Below are positions 50,101 through 60,957 of a DNA stretch of 64,000 bases, piece after piece. The stretch is from Datnioides undecimradiatus (lineage: Eukaryota; Chordata; Actinopteri; Lobotiformes; Datnioididae), in the NCBI GenBank assembly GCA_008933995.1, contig WARS01000015.1, positions 10,236,861 to 10,300,860 of the forward strand, given 5' to 3'. Every line of letters begins with the position of its first letter. Positions within the stretch are counted from its first letter, which is position 1. The notes below the pieces were generated by a model, which was given only the letters and a program-made list of their open reading frames with translations, searched no databases and was not told the origin of the DNA. The position numbers and the translations under genes were made by a program.

Positions 50101-53100
50101 GGATCAAACTCAAAGCTGGGCTCGCACTGCCGCCCAGTGGTCAGCGGTGTACTCGCAGCAGGACCCTCACCGCTGCTCCGGTGGATGATCCGCCTCCTGA
50201 AGCGCTTGTACGACACGTGACGAATGTCCTTCTGTACCTAAGAGATAGAAACTATAAATTAGCTAAGAAATACCGCTGGTCTCAAGTCTACTGAAAAATG
50301 ACACAAACTTCATACCTCTGCAAACTTCACGCAACTTCACTAGTGTCATACAAGCAACATAAAACATCCGGTTAAAACTTTTACAACAAAAGCATTGAAA
50401 ATCTATACTTTTTAAAATTACACATAGGGTTCCTATCTATCTACTAGGATGTCGTTATGGTGACTAAGATGGTGTTGCATATTCTATTTTATTCAACTCA
50501 AACAAATGTTGATCTTATTTTAGATTAATCTATGCAGCAGTACATAAAATTATTCAGGTTAGCTCCATCTTTTACAGCTTCACACTTACTACTTTAAATT
50601 AAAATTTTTGGAGATCACTTAGTCCTTTGTGTTTGTTCTGTTGCTGTTAAGGTGATTGGGATTGTTGCTAGGTGGTTGCTAGTGTCTTTCATATGGGGTT
50701 GCTAGGTTACGGGGTTGCTGCTAATTTGTTGCTAAGGCTGTTGTGATGTTCATGCTGGTTGACTTTTGTTTCATCAGACACTATTTGAATGCTGTCTGGC
50801 TACATTAAATATATTTCTGTGAGCAGCAGACCTGATAATGATGATGGATCTGAATATTGTGAGTGAAAAGCTCACTTAATGCGGATGAAACGTGCTTTTT
50901 GCACGTCCTTTTCAGTGGGGCAAAACGCCAGCCTATACTGTGACACTACTGTGACATTAAATAAAGAAAGTAAACTTTATGGTTCATATCATCATGGGAA
51001 CACTATATATTGCTTATTAATTTTACTAAGATACAAGACCCAGTTATCTACGTAACATTAGCCAAAAGGGCCATGACACTCAAAATCCTGGCAGGCTACA
51101 AGCTGAATTGTTTTCAGGACACAAAACTAGACGCTATAATTTTGTTCTTATTTTGAAGGAAGCTGCACTAAGCTTCCGGTCTTGTCATTGAGTTTTCTAG
51201 CTTCTCTTCGCTCCTGTCGACGATCCGCCCCAAGCCTTCGGGCAGGACTCCCCCTCCTTCTCCCCGACCACGGCTCGTCTTCCCCCTCCAAGATGGAGGC
51301 CTTAGGGGGCTACCCTGCCAAGTCCTCCAACCCAAAAGCGAAGAAGTTAAGGGTCCTGCTGAGCATGACCGTCGGTGTGGGCTGTTTATTCCTCTTGCAG
51401 ACGCAGTTGGCGAAACCGAGAAAACCTGTGGATTTTTATTCTTTCGAGGTCAAAGACGCGAAGGGGAGGACGGTGTCTCTGGAGAAGTACCGAGGGAAAG
51501 TAAGTCCACATCATCACCGCTCATTTCAGTGTGAGAAGACAACTGTACAAACTGTGTCCATGGCATCCAGTGTCAGATGAGTGGTGTTTGCAGTGCATGA
51601 AACGTTTTTCTTGAGGTATTTCACACAGCATGATTAAAGGCAGTTTTCCCTCTCCCGTTCAGGCGTCTTTGGTTGTAAACGTGGCGAGTCACTGCGAGCA
51701 GACAGAGGCAAACTACAGGTCTCTGCAGGAGCTCCACAGAGAGCTGGGGACATCTCACTTCAACGTCCTGGCCTTCCCCTGCGGCCAGTTCGGGGACACA
51801 GAGACCGGGACCAACCGCGACATCGAGGCTTTCGCCAAGTCCACCTACGGCGTCACCTTCCCGTTCTTCAGCAGGATCAAAATAATGGGCTCGGAGGCTG
51901 ACCCTGCCTTCAGATTCCTCACAGGTTGGCCACACCTGACAGCTCACCATCACTGTGATTAAAGTCTGTGTTTGCATTTCCTTGAAGTTCAAATGATGAC
52001 ACCTGTGTGTGTGACTACACTTCACAACCTGACAAATCGTCATCTTTATTATTAAGTAATTTAAATCATGAATCACTTTTTATTTAAACACAGACAGACA
52101 TTTTTATCTACCTTTCAGCCTGACCAGGAGTCAGTAGTAGTCCGTAAATTTTGGTTGTGAGATCAAAGAGTGTCTGATTCTGTGCTGCATTTCAGATTCT
52201 GTTCAGAAAATCCCAAAGTGGAACTTCTGGAAGTTTCTGGTGAACCCAGAGGGGAAGGTGGTCCGGTTCTGGAGAACAGACGAGCCCATGGAGAGTGTTC
52301 GACAAGAGGCCACTTCGTTGGTGCGAGAGATCATCCTGAAGAAACGGGTGGAGCTATGATGGAGCTTAGCAACAGATACTGGACACACCTCTGTGTGACG
52401 CCGGTGTTTCCTGTGCTTTGACAGCAAAGGAATGGCTGAACTCTGAACTGTTACGGCGAGTGTGATTGGGTGAAGTCTCGCTCCAGAAAAACATGCTGGA
52501 TGTAAAGATCCATTAACTTCAGCCACAAGGGCAACGGAAGTCATACGAGGCTAGTCAAAATGTGCGTGCATTTGTGAGGATGTGTGTTTGTCTGTATGTA
52601 TGGGGACCATACCGTGGTAATTGATGACAATCATGATGAACGCCCTAGTAACGACCACTGCTGCAGCTGAAGGATTGTTTAACCATTGAAGTGTTGGATT
52701 ACACAACGGTTCATTTTGGCTTAGTCTGTTCTTTGTACCATCTACTTCTAATGTTTACATTAAAATCTAATTCTTAAGGTGAAGCACATCATTTTGGACC
52801 ATTTTGACTGATTTGAGCCCAGCAAATTGTGAAACCATTCATCCAAGAATAAAATTATTTCATAATTATCGGATTTTAATTTTGAAATCAGGATCTCTTT
52901 TTTAGGTTTTTCATGTTTTGAAGGCAACGAAAAGGCTGAGAGATATTGGTGCCAATATTCTGTACATATACTGTTTTAGATTTTGTTATTTGACGTAGCT
53001 TAAAACATTGTTATTTCCCAGCATCTGTTTTTTCTTACGAATCACCAAAAAAAAGCTGAATTTCTCCAAAGTAAAGCTGCAGCTGTTTAAATTGATCAAG

Positions 53101-53932
53101 GTACATGTTAACTGCAGTTGTCCACTGGGGTTTAGATGGATAGCTGGACGGCAGCAGCAGGTAAGCTGGCACATACAGAATCAACCAGCTAACAAGACAC
53201 TGCCTAGCAGCCACCCACGATATGAGAGCCAAACTACAACTACAAACTGTTGTGTTGTAGCTCGTTCTGAGGAGCTCAGACATTGCACTGCAAACACACT
53301 GACTCAGCTGCAGAGCCTCCACTTCAAAATAAACCCCACTCTCCTTCGTACAGGTAAAAAACCGCAGTCACAAATGAATAAATATAGTGAAATGTAACCG
53401 TTAAGGTAGCAGAGCAGTGTGAGCTGGCAAAGAAAACGTCAGCTAACATTACACTGCCTCCCAACCAGTCACAACTCAAAGGCCTACTGTACATGCAAAT
53501 GCATGAATTTGACTATGTTGGACTGATGTCGAGCTGAATGTTTATCACCGTGCCTAATGAAATGCTGACATTAGTGTTTTTTTCCATCATTTCCCTCCTG
53601 ACTTCATTCTTAAAGACTTTATTAACGTGTTATTCTACTCTTGAACCTATAAGTGTAGGCTAATGTGCAGCATCGACGGGGCTGTTTGAGGACAGTTGGC
53701 AGCGGCAGTGAGGAGTGTAGCTGACAGCTGTCAATCAGATAGCACAGCCAGCAGCAGTACACTGCCACACTGTCACTGCAGGCTCAGAAGCTGGAGGAGG
53801 GGGATGCAGCCTGCACAATTAACTTGATAATGTTGATTGTTTTTGTGTTGATTTTTCCTTTATGTCCTCTCTTACCTTGAAGGGGCAGTGTCTTCTCTTT
53901 GCTACAGAATCACTCAGCATTTTCCTCATATT
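44196..53932 (-). CDS. cdc20b: CDC20B-like WD40-repeat protein (APC/C activator relative)
   Basis: Ten coding exons in transcription order: 53876-53932, 50021-50237, 48860-48958, 47954-48070, 47060-47280, 46811-46905, 46127-46355, 45297-45422, 45090-45213, 44196-44293. Every junction is in phase. The N-terminal part includes GPAASTPLTTGRQ, equivalent to a conserved stretch of human CDC20B, and GDRRVPRC, which resembles the Cdc20 C-box. The WD40 propeller starts after LLNDYY; repeats show ALGSSVYLWN, LLCVWD, GELRIWD and a final HFHVWGV followed at once by TAA. No C-terminal Ile-Arg tail is present. The first listed exon contains ATG codons at 53929 and 53920, but an in-frame upstream exon may precede it. 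gpx8 and the mir-449 cluster lie inside its second intron, as in human. Confidence 0.9.
45700..45890 (+). repeat. Interspersed repeat, related to those at 19480 and 30270
   Basis: Contains CTGACTTTCCATTTAGTACC, then ATGCTAAACATCAGTACATC and CATTAGCACATTAGC, ending TTATCTCAAAGCA; these modules follow the tail order of the same percomorph repeat family. It lies in a cdc20b intron. Confidence 0.5.
48431..48457. repeat. (TG)n microsatellite
   Basis: About 13 TG units in a cdc20b intron. Confidence 0.9.
50640..50745 (+). repeat. GGTTGCTAGG minisatellite
   Basis: Repeated TTGCTAGGTGGTTGCTAG/GGTTGCTAGGTTACGGGG/TTGCTGCTAA units with a core of TTGCTA; common in teleosts. Located in the intron between the cdc20b exon at 50237 and gpx8. 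Confidence 0.6.
51173..51180 (-). promoter_or_regulatory. ETS-type site near the gpx8 start
   Basis: CTTCCGGT (ACCGGAAG on the other strand) lies about 115 nt before the gpx8 ATG, in a TATA-less context typical of ETS-driven housekeeping promoters. Confidence 0.35.
51293..52359 (+). CDS. gpx8: Glutathione peroxidase 8 (ER membrane, Cys-type)
   Basis: Three exons, 51293-51499, 51663-51924 and 52196-52359, give 633 nt, 210 aa, close to human GPX8. A short cytosolic N-terminus (MEALGGYPAKSS) precedes a signal-anchor at about 19-39, then the thioredoxin-fold domain beginning FYSFEVKDAKGRTVSLEKY. The peroxidatic residue is C80 (NVASHC), a cysteine, so no selenocysteine machinery is needed. Q111 in FPCGQFG and W165/N166 in PKWNFWKFL complete the tetrad. 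The protein ends RVEL, where mammals have a KDEL-type signal. An ER oxidoreductase that removes peroxide made by Ero1 is the expected role. An upstream frame extension starting at a TTG (51182) was not used because the ATG starts at the conserved N-terminus. The gene is nested antisense inside cdc20b. Confidence 0.95.
52848..52853 (+). terminator. Poly(A) signal AATAAA for gpx8
   Basis: AATAAA about 490 nt after the gpx8 stop. Confidence 0.6.
53145..53212 (-). ncRNA. mir449a: miR-449a-like microRNA hairpin
   Basis: On the minus strand a 5' arm beginning UAGGCAGUGUCUUGUUAGCU (53206 downward) carries the miR-34/449 seed GGCAGUG. It pairs with a 3' arm CCAGCUUACCUGCUGCUGCC (53150-53169) across a 14-nt loop (53170-53183). 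Counting by eye, about 16 of the 20 central positions pair, including two G-U. The mature arm resembles miR-449a (seed plus UUGUUAGCUGG). It lies in cdc20b intron 2. Confidence 0.88.
53402..53465 (-). ncRNA. mir449b: miR-449b-like microRNA hairpin
   Basis: The 5' arm AGGCAGUGUAAUGUUAGCUG (53459 downward) pairs with the 3' arm CCAGCUCACACUGCUCUGCU (53408-53427) across a short U-rich loop. About 15 of 18 stem positions pair, with single mismatches spaced as in typical precursors. It starts with A, like miR-449b. It sits about 250 bp upstream, in transcription order, of the 449a-like hairpin. Confidence 0.88.
53700..53770 (-). ncRNA. mir449c: miR-449c-like microRNA hairpin
   Basis: The 5' arm UGGCAGUGUACUGCUGCUGG (53767 downward) shares the seed and the GUGUAyUGCU..GGCUGU pattern of miR-449c. 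It pairs with CACUGCCG (53703-53710) at the base and with CAGCUGUCAGC near the loop. An asymmetric internal loop separates the two helices, so this is the least regular hairpin of the three. Confidence 0.72.
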
Positions 53933-54259
53933 CTGATTATAAAGACAAAAAGACTTGATTCAAGGCTTTATCAAACTTTTAACGACCTAAACTACGAAAA
54001 CCAAGACTAGAATCAGAAATTTAAATTAGTAAATAGTAACTTAGAGATGTTTTGTTAATTGGTGTTATTTTTGTCATTTAAGAGTAAAATAAACATGTTT
54101 ATTCCACAGGTTGCTGTTTACCAAAGAGACACAGCCATGTGTTTAGAGTTTGAAGTGGTTGCTTGGTAGCAGCACCAGCAGCAGGTCATGAGTGATACTA
54201 AGGAAATATGTGTTGTTGTTTTTTATAAGTGATTTAATATTATTTCATAAATTACTCAC

Positions 54260-54346
54260 CCGGTAACTTGAATCAGACGCATCTTCAGTTTCCAGTACAG
54301 GAGTGAAACGTTGTTGCTTACCCTCTGAGCGTGTTTGAGGACCCGA
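54260..54346 (-). CDS. cdc20b: Candidate upstream exon of cdc20b (start codon not found)
   Basis: Reading backward from the donor CGG|GTGAGT (54260), the phase needed by exon 53876-53932 is open for 29 codons, ending PVLETEDASDSSYR, to a stop at 54347-54349. There is no ATG in this frame. The exon may be coding with a further upstream start, or untranslated with initiation at ATG 53929. Confidence 0.3.
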
Positions 54347-54379
54347 TCATGCCCAGTGCACCTGTTGTGTGGACCGACT

Positions 54380-54450
54380 CCGCACCTAAATAGTCTCCAC
54401 GGGCGGACGGCGGAGCGGGAAGCACCGTCCTCTGCTCTGCTATTGGCTCT
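54380..54450 (-). promoter_or_regulatory. GC-rich promoter-like region, probable start of the cdc20b/mir-449 transcript
   Basis: On the minus strand a CCAAT box (AGCCAAT, 54442-54448) lies upstream of a GC-rich block and a TATTTAG element (about 54386-54392). It precedes the candidate first exon and the mir-449 hairpins in transcription order. Confidence 0.4.
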
Positions 54451-55189
54451 CACTTTTTTTTTTTTAATTAAGCGCTCCTGCTCAGGGATTCCCTCCGCGT
54501 CCTGGTCTCTATAGGAAACAAATAGACAAAGTAAAAAGAGCAACGCGGTAATGTTGTAAAGTCGGAGGCGGCAGCATCTAATCAGTCAATAAACCTTACA
54601 AGGACCAACTTTTCAGTGATGTCAGTTTACACAGCTTATCATTTAACTATCAGACCCAGCCTGTTTTAGCCTGTCTTAAAGCCGAAGAAATAGTTTAAAG
54701 ATTAATGATGACTTTTTGATTGTAGTCTATAGAAAATATCAACAGGCACAATTTTCTCTCATAATTATTTTTCTGTTATCAGTGGAGAATATAATTTGCA
54801 TTATTGTTGTTCTTGTTATTGTTGTTGTTAGCAGCCATTGCAACAGCACAGTGCATTTTTGTTTTACTCCCACGATGTAAACAAAAACGTCTCGCAGTTA
54901 CAGGTTTTATGATTTCAATTAACAACTGCAGAATACTTAGGTTTAAAGTAAAGACGTCGAATCCTAGATTCTCGAGTTAATTCAAAATATTTAATTCAAT
55001 TTTATTTCTAAGTCGTAAAGTAAAATATCAGTTGGCAAATAAAATAAAATAATTTGGTAAGTATTGTAAGTATTTGTAGCTACTTTTGAGGTTAAAAAAC
55101 AAACAATACACGATCAAAATAAAACTAAGTTTAATCAAACTGATGTGCTGCGGTGATTATTCAGAACTGCACAGCTCGTATCTTCCACG

Positions 55190-55440
55190 TTCACCTTGTT
55201 TTTGCGGGAAGAGGCCGTGCGTCCGCGGGCCACACAGTTTAATGACGAGCTGCTCTCGCGCTAAGTGGGCTGAACGGCGCGAGCTGCGCACGTTCCCGCC
55301 ACCTGCCACCTCCATATGCGCTCACACCCCGAGCGCGAGCCTGGAACTGGGCGACAGGTGCGTGTTCTCAATGACACGCAGCAGCCAGACACATGCTGAC
55401 GGAGCAGCTCCATCCCAGCTCCTGCAGCAGGCAGCCCCAC
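55190..55440. other. CpG-rich island without an assigned gene
   Basis: CpG dinucleotides are dense (for example GTGCGTCCGCGGGCC, GAACGGCGCGAGCTGCGCACG) against AT-rich surroundings. Frames on both strands are open by composition but show no family features. It may be an alternative promoter or enhancer between cdc20b/mir-449 and mcidas. Confidence 0.45.
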
Positions 55441-58400
55441 ACTCATGAAACACATGACCGAGCCCCGCTGGTTAAACCTGTCATTTGTCCACTCTTAGAA
55501 GCCTGACACCGAAGAACAGGCTGGACGTCTCTGAGGCTTAATGCATGTTTAACTGGTGAACATTACTTTTCAGCTCTGTGAATACATTTTTGGAGTAAAC
55601 ACACAGTATAAACCAATAAATCAATAAAACCAACTTAATTATGTTGGCAACCCAGGGCTCTTCATCACAATCATGTAATTAAACGGATGTAGATTGTTTC
55701 ACTATTGTGATTCTGGGTGTTGTCCTTTTGTGTCTCTGGTTGTCTCATGTTTTCCCTCATTATATCACCTGCCTCAAAGCGCTGCTGCGTGCTTTAAAAA
55801 GTAGGAATATGTCTTGGTGGCTGTTTTCTTGCATAAGAAAGGGACTTAAATTTCAGTTTTATTATCCTAGAGCGCCTCCCCACCCCCCAATTCTTTCCTC
55901 CCTCCAGGCTACATTAGCAGGGTCTCCATCCACAGAAAAAAGAAATTATTTTATTTCTCCAGCCTCTTTCCCGCGGGACTCCGTCTGGTTTGCAGCCTCC
56001 CTCCGGGTTTGGCTTCAGTCACCTTAGAAACTCATTGTGCCTGTATTTTCCTCTCCCCTCCCGCATTGTCCCCCGCAGTTTGGCGGTAGCTTAACCGGTC
56101 AAATGTGTCACAACCAGCTTAAACAAAGCTTCGCCCTCTGTGCCTCCTCTCCACGGCGCTGCTGGTCAACGACAAACGGATTTGTTTGCAGTAAAAGTGG
56201 TGTCGAGCAGAGCTGACGGAAGATTTGAGTATGGGGTCTTTCAACAGGCGTCCTGTTTTGATTTACGTTGGCAGCAGGACGTTAAATCGTTAACGGTGAA
56301 AGAGACTTTTAGGTTTGTCAGGGAGCACAATGGATGGTAGATACACGAGAAACGTGTCGAAATTATGCAAATACAGTACATTTTACTTTCCCTAGTTCAG
56401 AAAGACCTTGTCGATTTCATATTACAGTGGTGGATTTGACAATAAGCAGCCTGTATAAGAAGCTATAAACTCAACTATACTTGTAGTATTTACTAACCTT
56501 CTTCATTAAGTAGGAAACTGCATTGTCACAGAGCAGACAAAAAACTTAGTAGTAAAAAAGTCGACTTTTTACTGATGCATGTTTCTCAAAAGACAGTGAT
56601 GCTGCGGATATGTGGTGATCCAATACAACATGATGCATTTCTGGAGATTAAAATACCAACAGTACATACAACATACATTATTTAAAAAAAACAAACAAAC
56701 AAAAAAAAAAAACTTAAACATCTACAGCAGAAAAAAACACATTAATGCAACCATTGAAAATCATAAATTTTATATGTGGAAACATGGATTCACTCCTGTT
56801 TATTTCCCATAAGCTGTTTATTAGTCAACACAAATGTACTTAACTCCCATCTGTGATGCAGCTCTTCATGAGAACAAACTGAAATGTCAGGGGTGTGTTA
56901 ATCAGAGCTCCATCTCACTATCAGCCTCTTCTTATCTGCCTGTGTGTTGTTCAAGCTGGTGTTAATGACAGCAGCAACCCCACTCTAAATTGGCCCCAGC
57001 TTGTGGGCTGCAGTGCTTTGCCTTCACTGCCCAAACATAAACAGACCCAGGTTTAGGGAAGTTTAAACAGGTGTCTGACCTGAGATCTGACATCCTCTGG
57101 GCTGCTCTGCCTCACACAAACCCAGACTGTTTTACAGCTAAAACCCTCAGCAAAAAGGCTGGAGGAAGATGACATTGCAGATATCCAAAGGTCAGATGGT
57201 CACATCCTTGTACTATAAGTTTATCTCTTCTTTTTATCACATCCAAGTATAAAAATGTAATTGAATGAATGAGGCACTAACAAGCAGTCATCACTTTATA
57301 TTGCAGAATTGTTCCTACTGTAGAGTAAAGAGGGGAGCACAGTCAAGAGTGTTTAATTACTGTCTTCATGCAGTACAATTAAACGGTTTAAATGATTTCT
57401 CATTAAGCAATGAATATTATCTTTATTATCGGAATATCCAAAGCAAATCTTCATATTGTTCCTCATTTATGCCCTGAATAATTTCTGTGAAACACACTGT
57501 AGATGCCTTATAGGTTCTGCAGGATGTCAGTGTTTTTGAACAACAGAACTTCCCCATAAATCCCAGCATTTACAAAACCTGTTGCACTGTTGTTCCCCAT
57601 AGTCTTGATTTCTTCCAATGTACCTACAGTAGAAACTGATATGTATTTTCTTGTCACCCGATTCATACAACACGTAAATCACAGGCTATAATTTGAAGTG
57701 TTAATGAAAAGTCTACGGGACAGATGTGACAGTACTAACTGCTGTTTGTACAGCTGAAGTGTTACTATCATGGTTTAAAAGACCTATAAGTCATAAAATC
57801 TGAAAAAATCTATTCAAATTTCCAAAAAGACGGATATAAACAAGGATGTTGGCTGCAATGCATCACAACGTGAATGTCTGTTTTTTTAGACCACACAGTC
57901 ACTCCGACTAAGACAAAAGAAAGGAAGTCCCTGTTGCTTAAAGAAGGTCATGGGGTCACATTTGTTTCACTGCTCAAACAAGAAAAGATCATTTGGAAAA
58001 CAGTTTCCCTCTATTTGTTCAAATATCACCTCTGTCCTCTTTCCATCATGAAAGTCTCTCCAGGTCAACCCTATAAAAAATATTGTTTATTTCCAAGTGG
58101 TGAAGTCATTTTTATTTTTCCAACACAAACACATTGCAAGGTGTAAAAGTAAACATGACATTGCCTCATTGTTTGGCTAGATCATGACATTTTGTGGCAT
58201 GTAAACAGAGACACAAGAAAACAAAAGCTTAGGCAGTCTTATTTCCTTTGTCAGACACAACCTCTGACTGATTAGCTTACAAGCTACCTGAGGAAGACAT
58301 CATTTAATCATTCACAGATATCACTATAGATTATTCGTTAAGCATTAACCACCGCTGACCACACACACTTCCTTCCAGTCTTGAACATACATATGGCACT

Positions 58401-58458
58401 TTCAAATCACTATTTAGAGGCACAAATGGGTCCAGTTTTATATTAGTTAACCCTGGTT
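55441..58458. other. Intergenic region upstream of cdc20b and downstream of mcidas
   Basis: No exon recognised. A moderately GC-rich patch lies at about 55860-56180. A minus-strand TTTATT (58111-58116) could be the mcidas poly(A) signal. Confidence 0.45.
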
Positions 58459-60784
58459 TCAGCTGTGGTTGGGGACCCAGCGAAAGCGGTATCCACCCTG
58501 CTGTGTCCTTGAGGTGAAGGCATGTCCATGAGGAAACACCTGAGTCCTTATGGTGCAGTGTTCTCTGATAGAAGTTCTGAAAGAAGAGACGCTCTCATTG
58601 GACTCTGATCCATCCGTCACCGTGCTGCTGTCTTTGGAAACAGACGTCTGTAGGCCAGAGAATGCACCATGCATACGTATAGTTTCTGATTCCTGCTGGA
58701 GTCTCGTTCCAGTAGCAGCACCATGCAGAACAGCATTGCAGCGCACGCTGATGTCCCTCAGCATGTCCTCCACGGAATCAGAGGACTCTGTCTCATATCC
58801 TTCATCCAATCGCTGTCGCTTACAGGGACTCAGGGAAAGTTTATCACCACAAGGCGTCACTGGCTCTCTTACATGTGGATCTCTGACTGTCATCAGTTTC
58901 TAAAAGGAACATAAAAAAAGAAGAAGACATGAGGAGACAAAGTTTGGAGATGAGAGATTTTTTGTATCTAGGATGTAGGTGTGTGTACATTTCTTCTAAT
59001 GTACTCACTTCAAGCACTGAGGCCAAGTGCTTTGCACGGCTGGCCAGCTGCCTCAGGTGAAGGTTTCTTTCATGGAGTGAGTCAATCTCGTCCTGTTTTC
59101 TGTGCAGAGTCTCATGGAGCTGCAGAAACACAGTGAGATATATGTTTAATCATGAGTTCTTTCCCTCATGTTGCCATGACTAACTTATATGCATTTTTGT
59201 ATTTAGAGTGAAAATACAGTTATTTCAAAGCATCATTGTGCCTGCCACAGGTTTGCAATTTTAACCTTAAAAATGACATGGTTTATCTTTTTAGACTCAA
59301 CTCAGATTTTTAAAAAAAAAAAAAATATTTTGTCTACCATCATATTGGAGATATAAACTTGGACTGTGGCTGAATGAATGACTAAAAATGTCAGTGGATT
59401 TGTCAGAGGTCATTTGCAGGGCTATGGGATTCAGTGTATTACTCTAACATATCGAGGATATTAATATTGCATATTTTGGTTGCATCACAACACACATATA
59501 TCACATATAAATATCCAAGACAAAGTTAAAGGCTCATGTCATATATAAATCATGATAATTTACCTGTTTGTTGATCTCCATGGAGTCTCCAAGCACCATG
59601 TCTTGGCACTGGGCGATGCCCCTCCACTGAACTCCATCTGGGGCAGATGAGTTGGCTGCATCTGTGGTGGAGCAAACCAGGCTGTCCTCTGAGGAGAGGT
59701 AGCGCTGAGGAGTAAGGGGAGGTATGATACATCCCTGAAATGGTACCAGTTCAGCTGGAGACAGACTGCTCTCCAGTGTGGTGGGAGAATCTGACAGAGG
59801 AGACAAACACCTCGAGCTTCAGTCAAACATGCCTTAGTTTTTGAGGATTTTCTCAATGTCAATATGATAATTCTTATGATGGTACAAAATATCAATGCTT
59901 AGATATAAATGTTGCATCTCCTTGGTGAAGGCTTTAAGTTGCTTTACTCACCTGCCATAAAATCAAGCGCATAATCTCCAAAGTCTTGGTCGTCTGCATC
60001 AGATTCATTTACCTGTGGGTGAGTGAAATTGACGATTAAAAGACACATAAGTGTTAAAAACTCAGTCGACAAAGCAAACGTAACAGCGCCACACCTGAAA
60101 ATCCCACCACGACCAAGCAGGGTAATGTGGTCTTATGGCAGAACATGTCTTGGTGGTCATTTCAGTGAGTCCTGTCGTCGCGCAATGTGTTTTGGGCGCA
60201 CGGTGCGCTGTGCCAAAAAGGGGCTGCTTGTGGACAAAACTTGTGAGGTCCGGCCAATTAGCGGTAGCCTGCGTGTCATGAGTAACCAGCAGTCTCATTC
60301 GTGCAGAATTCCAGCACATCGTGTCAAACATTAACAGCCAGGGAGTGATGAAGATCTGCCACCATGCAATCTCTCTCTTGCGGGTAAAAGTTGTTGGAAA
60401 TGGGCGGAGTTGCATGATCAAGTGGATGTACATGAAAAATCAGTGGGTCTTAATACTTTGATAATAATTAGACATTTTTGTGACTAAGGAGTGTTTTACT
60501 TCTCACCTGAGAGCCGAGAGAGTCGCTCTCCCGTCTCACTGCAGACGTGCACTCTTCTAAGTCATCCCATGCAATTGTTGAAAAAGCTGCAAGACAAGAA
60601 ACGTGTGTGCGTGGTTTAGCACTCCAGATCTTTTTAATCACGCGTGCTGTCTTTTTAGATTGAGGTGGTGCATGAAGTTTAATTATAATGTGTAAGAGAT
60701 GATGCGCACACCTTGCTCGATGATGCAGGGCAATTCCACGTATACTGTGACTGGACTGCTGCTTCTTGGCACCAGCGCGTTATC
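58459..60784 (-). CDS. mcidas: Multicilin (geminin-family coiled-coil regulator of multiciliogenesis)
   Basis: Six in-phase exons in transcription order: 60712-60784, 60507-60586, 59952-60012, 59564-59790, 59009-59119 and 58459-58899; 993 nt, 330 residues plus an unresolved N-terminus. Early segments include [10 protein letters not shown] and [11 protein letters not shown]. The middle has [17 protein letters not shown]. The 59009-59119 exon is the geminin-type coiled coil ([19 protein letters not shown] to LASVLE). The last exon holds [27 protein letters not shown] and ends in the TIRT domain ([14 protein letters not shown], then [11 protein letters not shown]), known to bind E2F4/5-DP1. It activates centriole amplification and cilium genes, including ccno, cdc20b and miR-449. 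Confidence 0.93.
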
Positions 60785-60957
60785 CTGCGGGAAGAAACTC
60801 CGTTAGCACCACAAAACAGGGCTACTTTGTGCGCATCAAAAACATGAAAGATGTTAGACCTTTTTACTTGCTGCAGCCTTCCTCCCCCGTTGTCCCACTT
60901 GGTTGGGGCAGACAGCACCAAACACCTTTCTGTCTCTTTGCATCTTCATCAGCTCAC

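Noticed and set aside
50880-50912. Small hairpins (ACGTGC/GCACGT and AGTGA/TCACT) in a cdc20b intron
   Set aside because: Stems of only 5-6 bp, no miRNA-like arms and no terminator logic in a eukaryotic intron.
51182-51292. Upstream in-frame extension of gpx8 starting at TTG
   Set aside because: No ATG; the conserved GPX8 N-terminus begins at the ATG 51293.
53008-53397. 129-codon frame, + strand, and a 95-codon frame on the other strand
   Set aside because: No family resemblance; the region is better explained by the mir-449a hairpin in a cdc20b intron.
54256-54543. 95-codon frame, - strand
   Set aside because: Open because of GC richness; it uses a different phase from the one needed by the downstream cdc20b exons, and it crosses the promoter-like CCAAT block.
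58550-58903. 117-codon frame, + strand
   Set aside because: Exact antisense of the mcidas last exon, whose TIRT domain and coiled-coil linkage are clear.
59169-59184. Half-matching X-box (RFX site) GTTGCCATGACTAAC in an mcidas intron
   Set aside because: The second half-site departs from the GGYAAC consensus at several positions; not enough to call.
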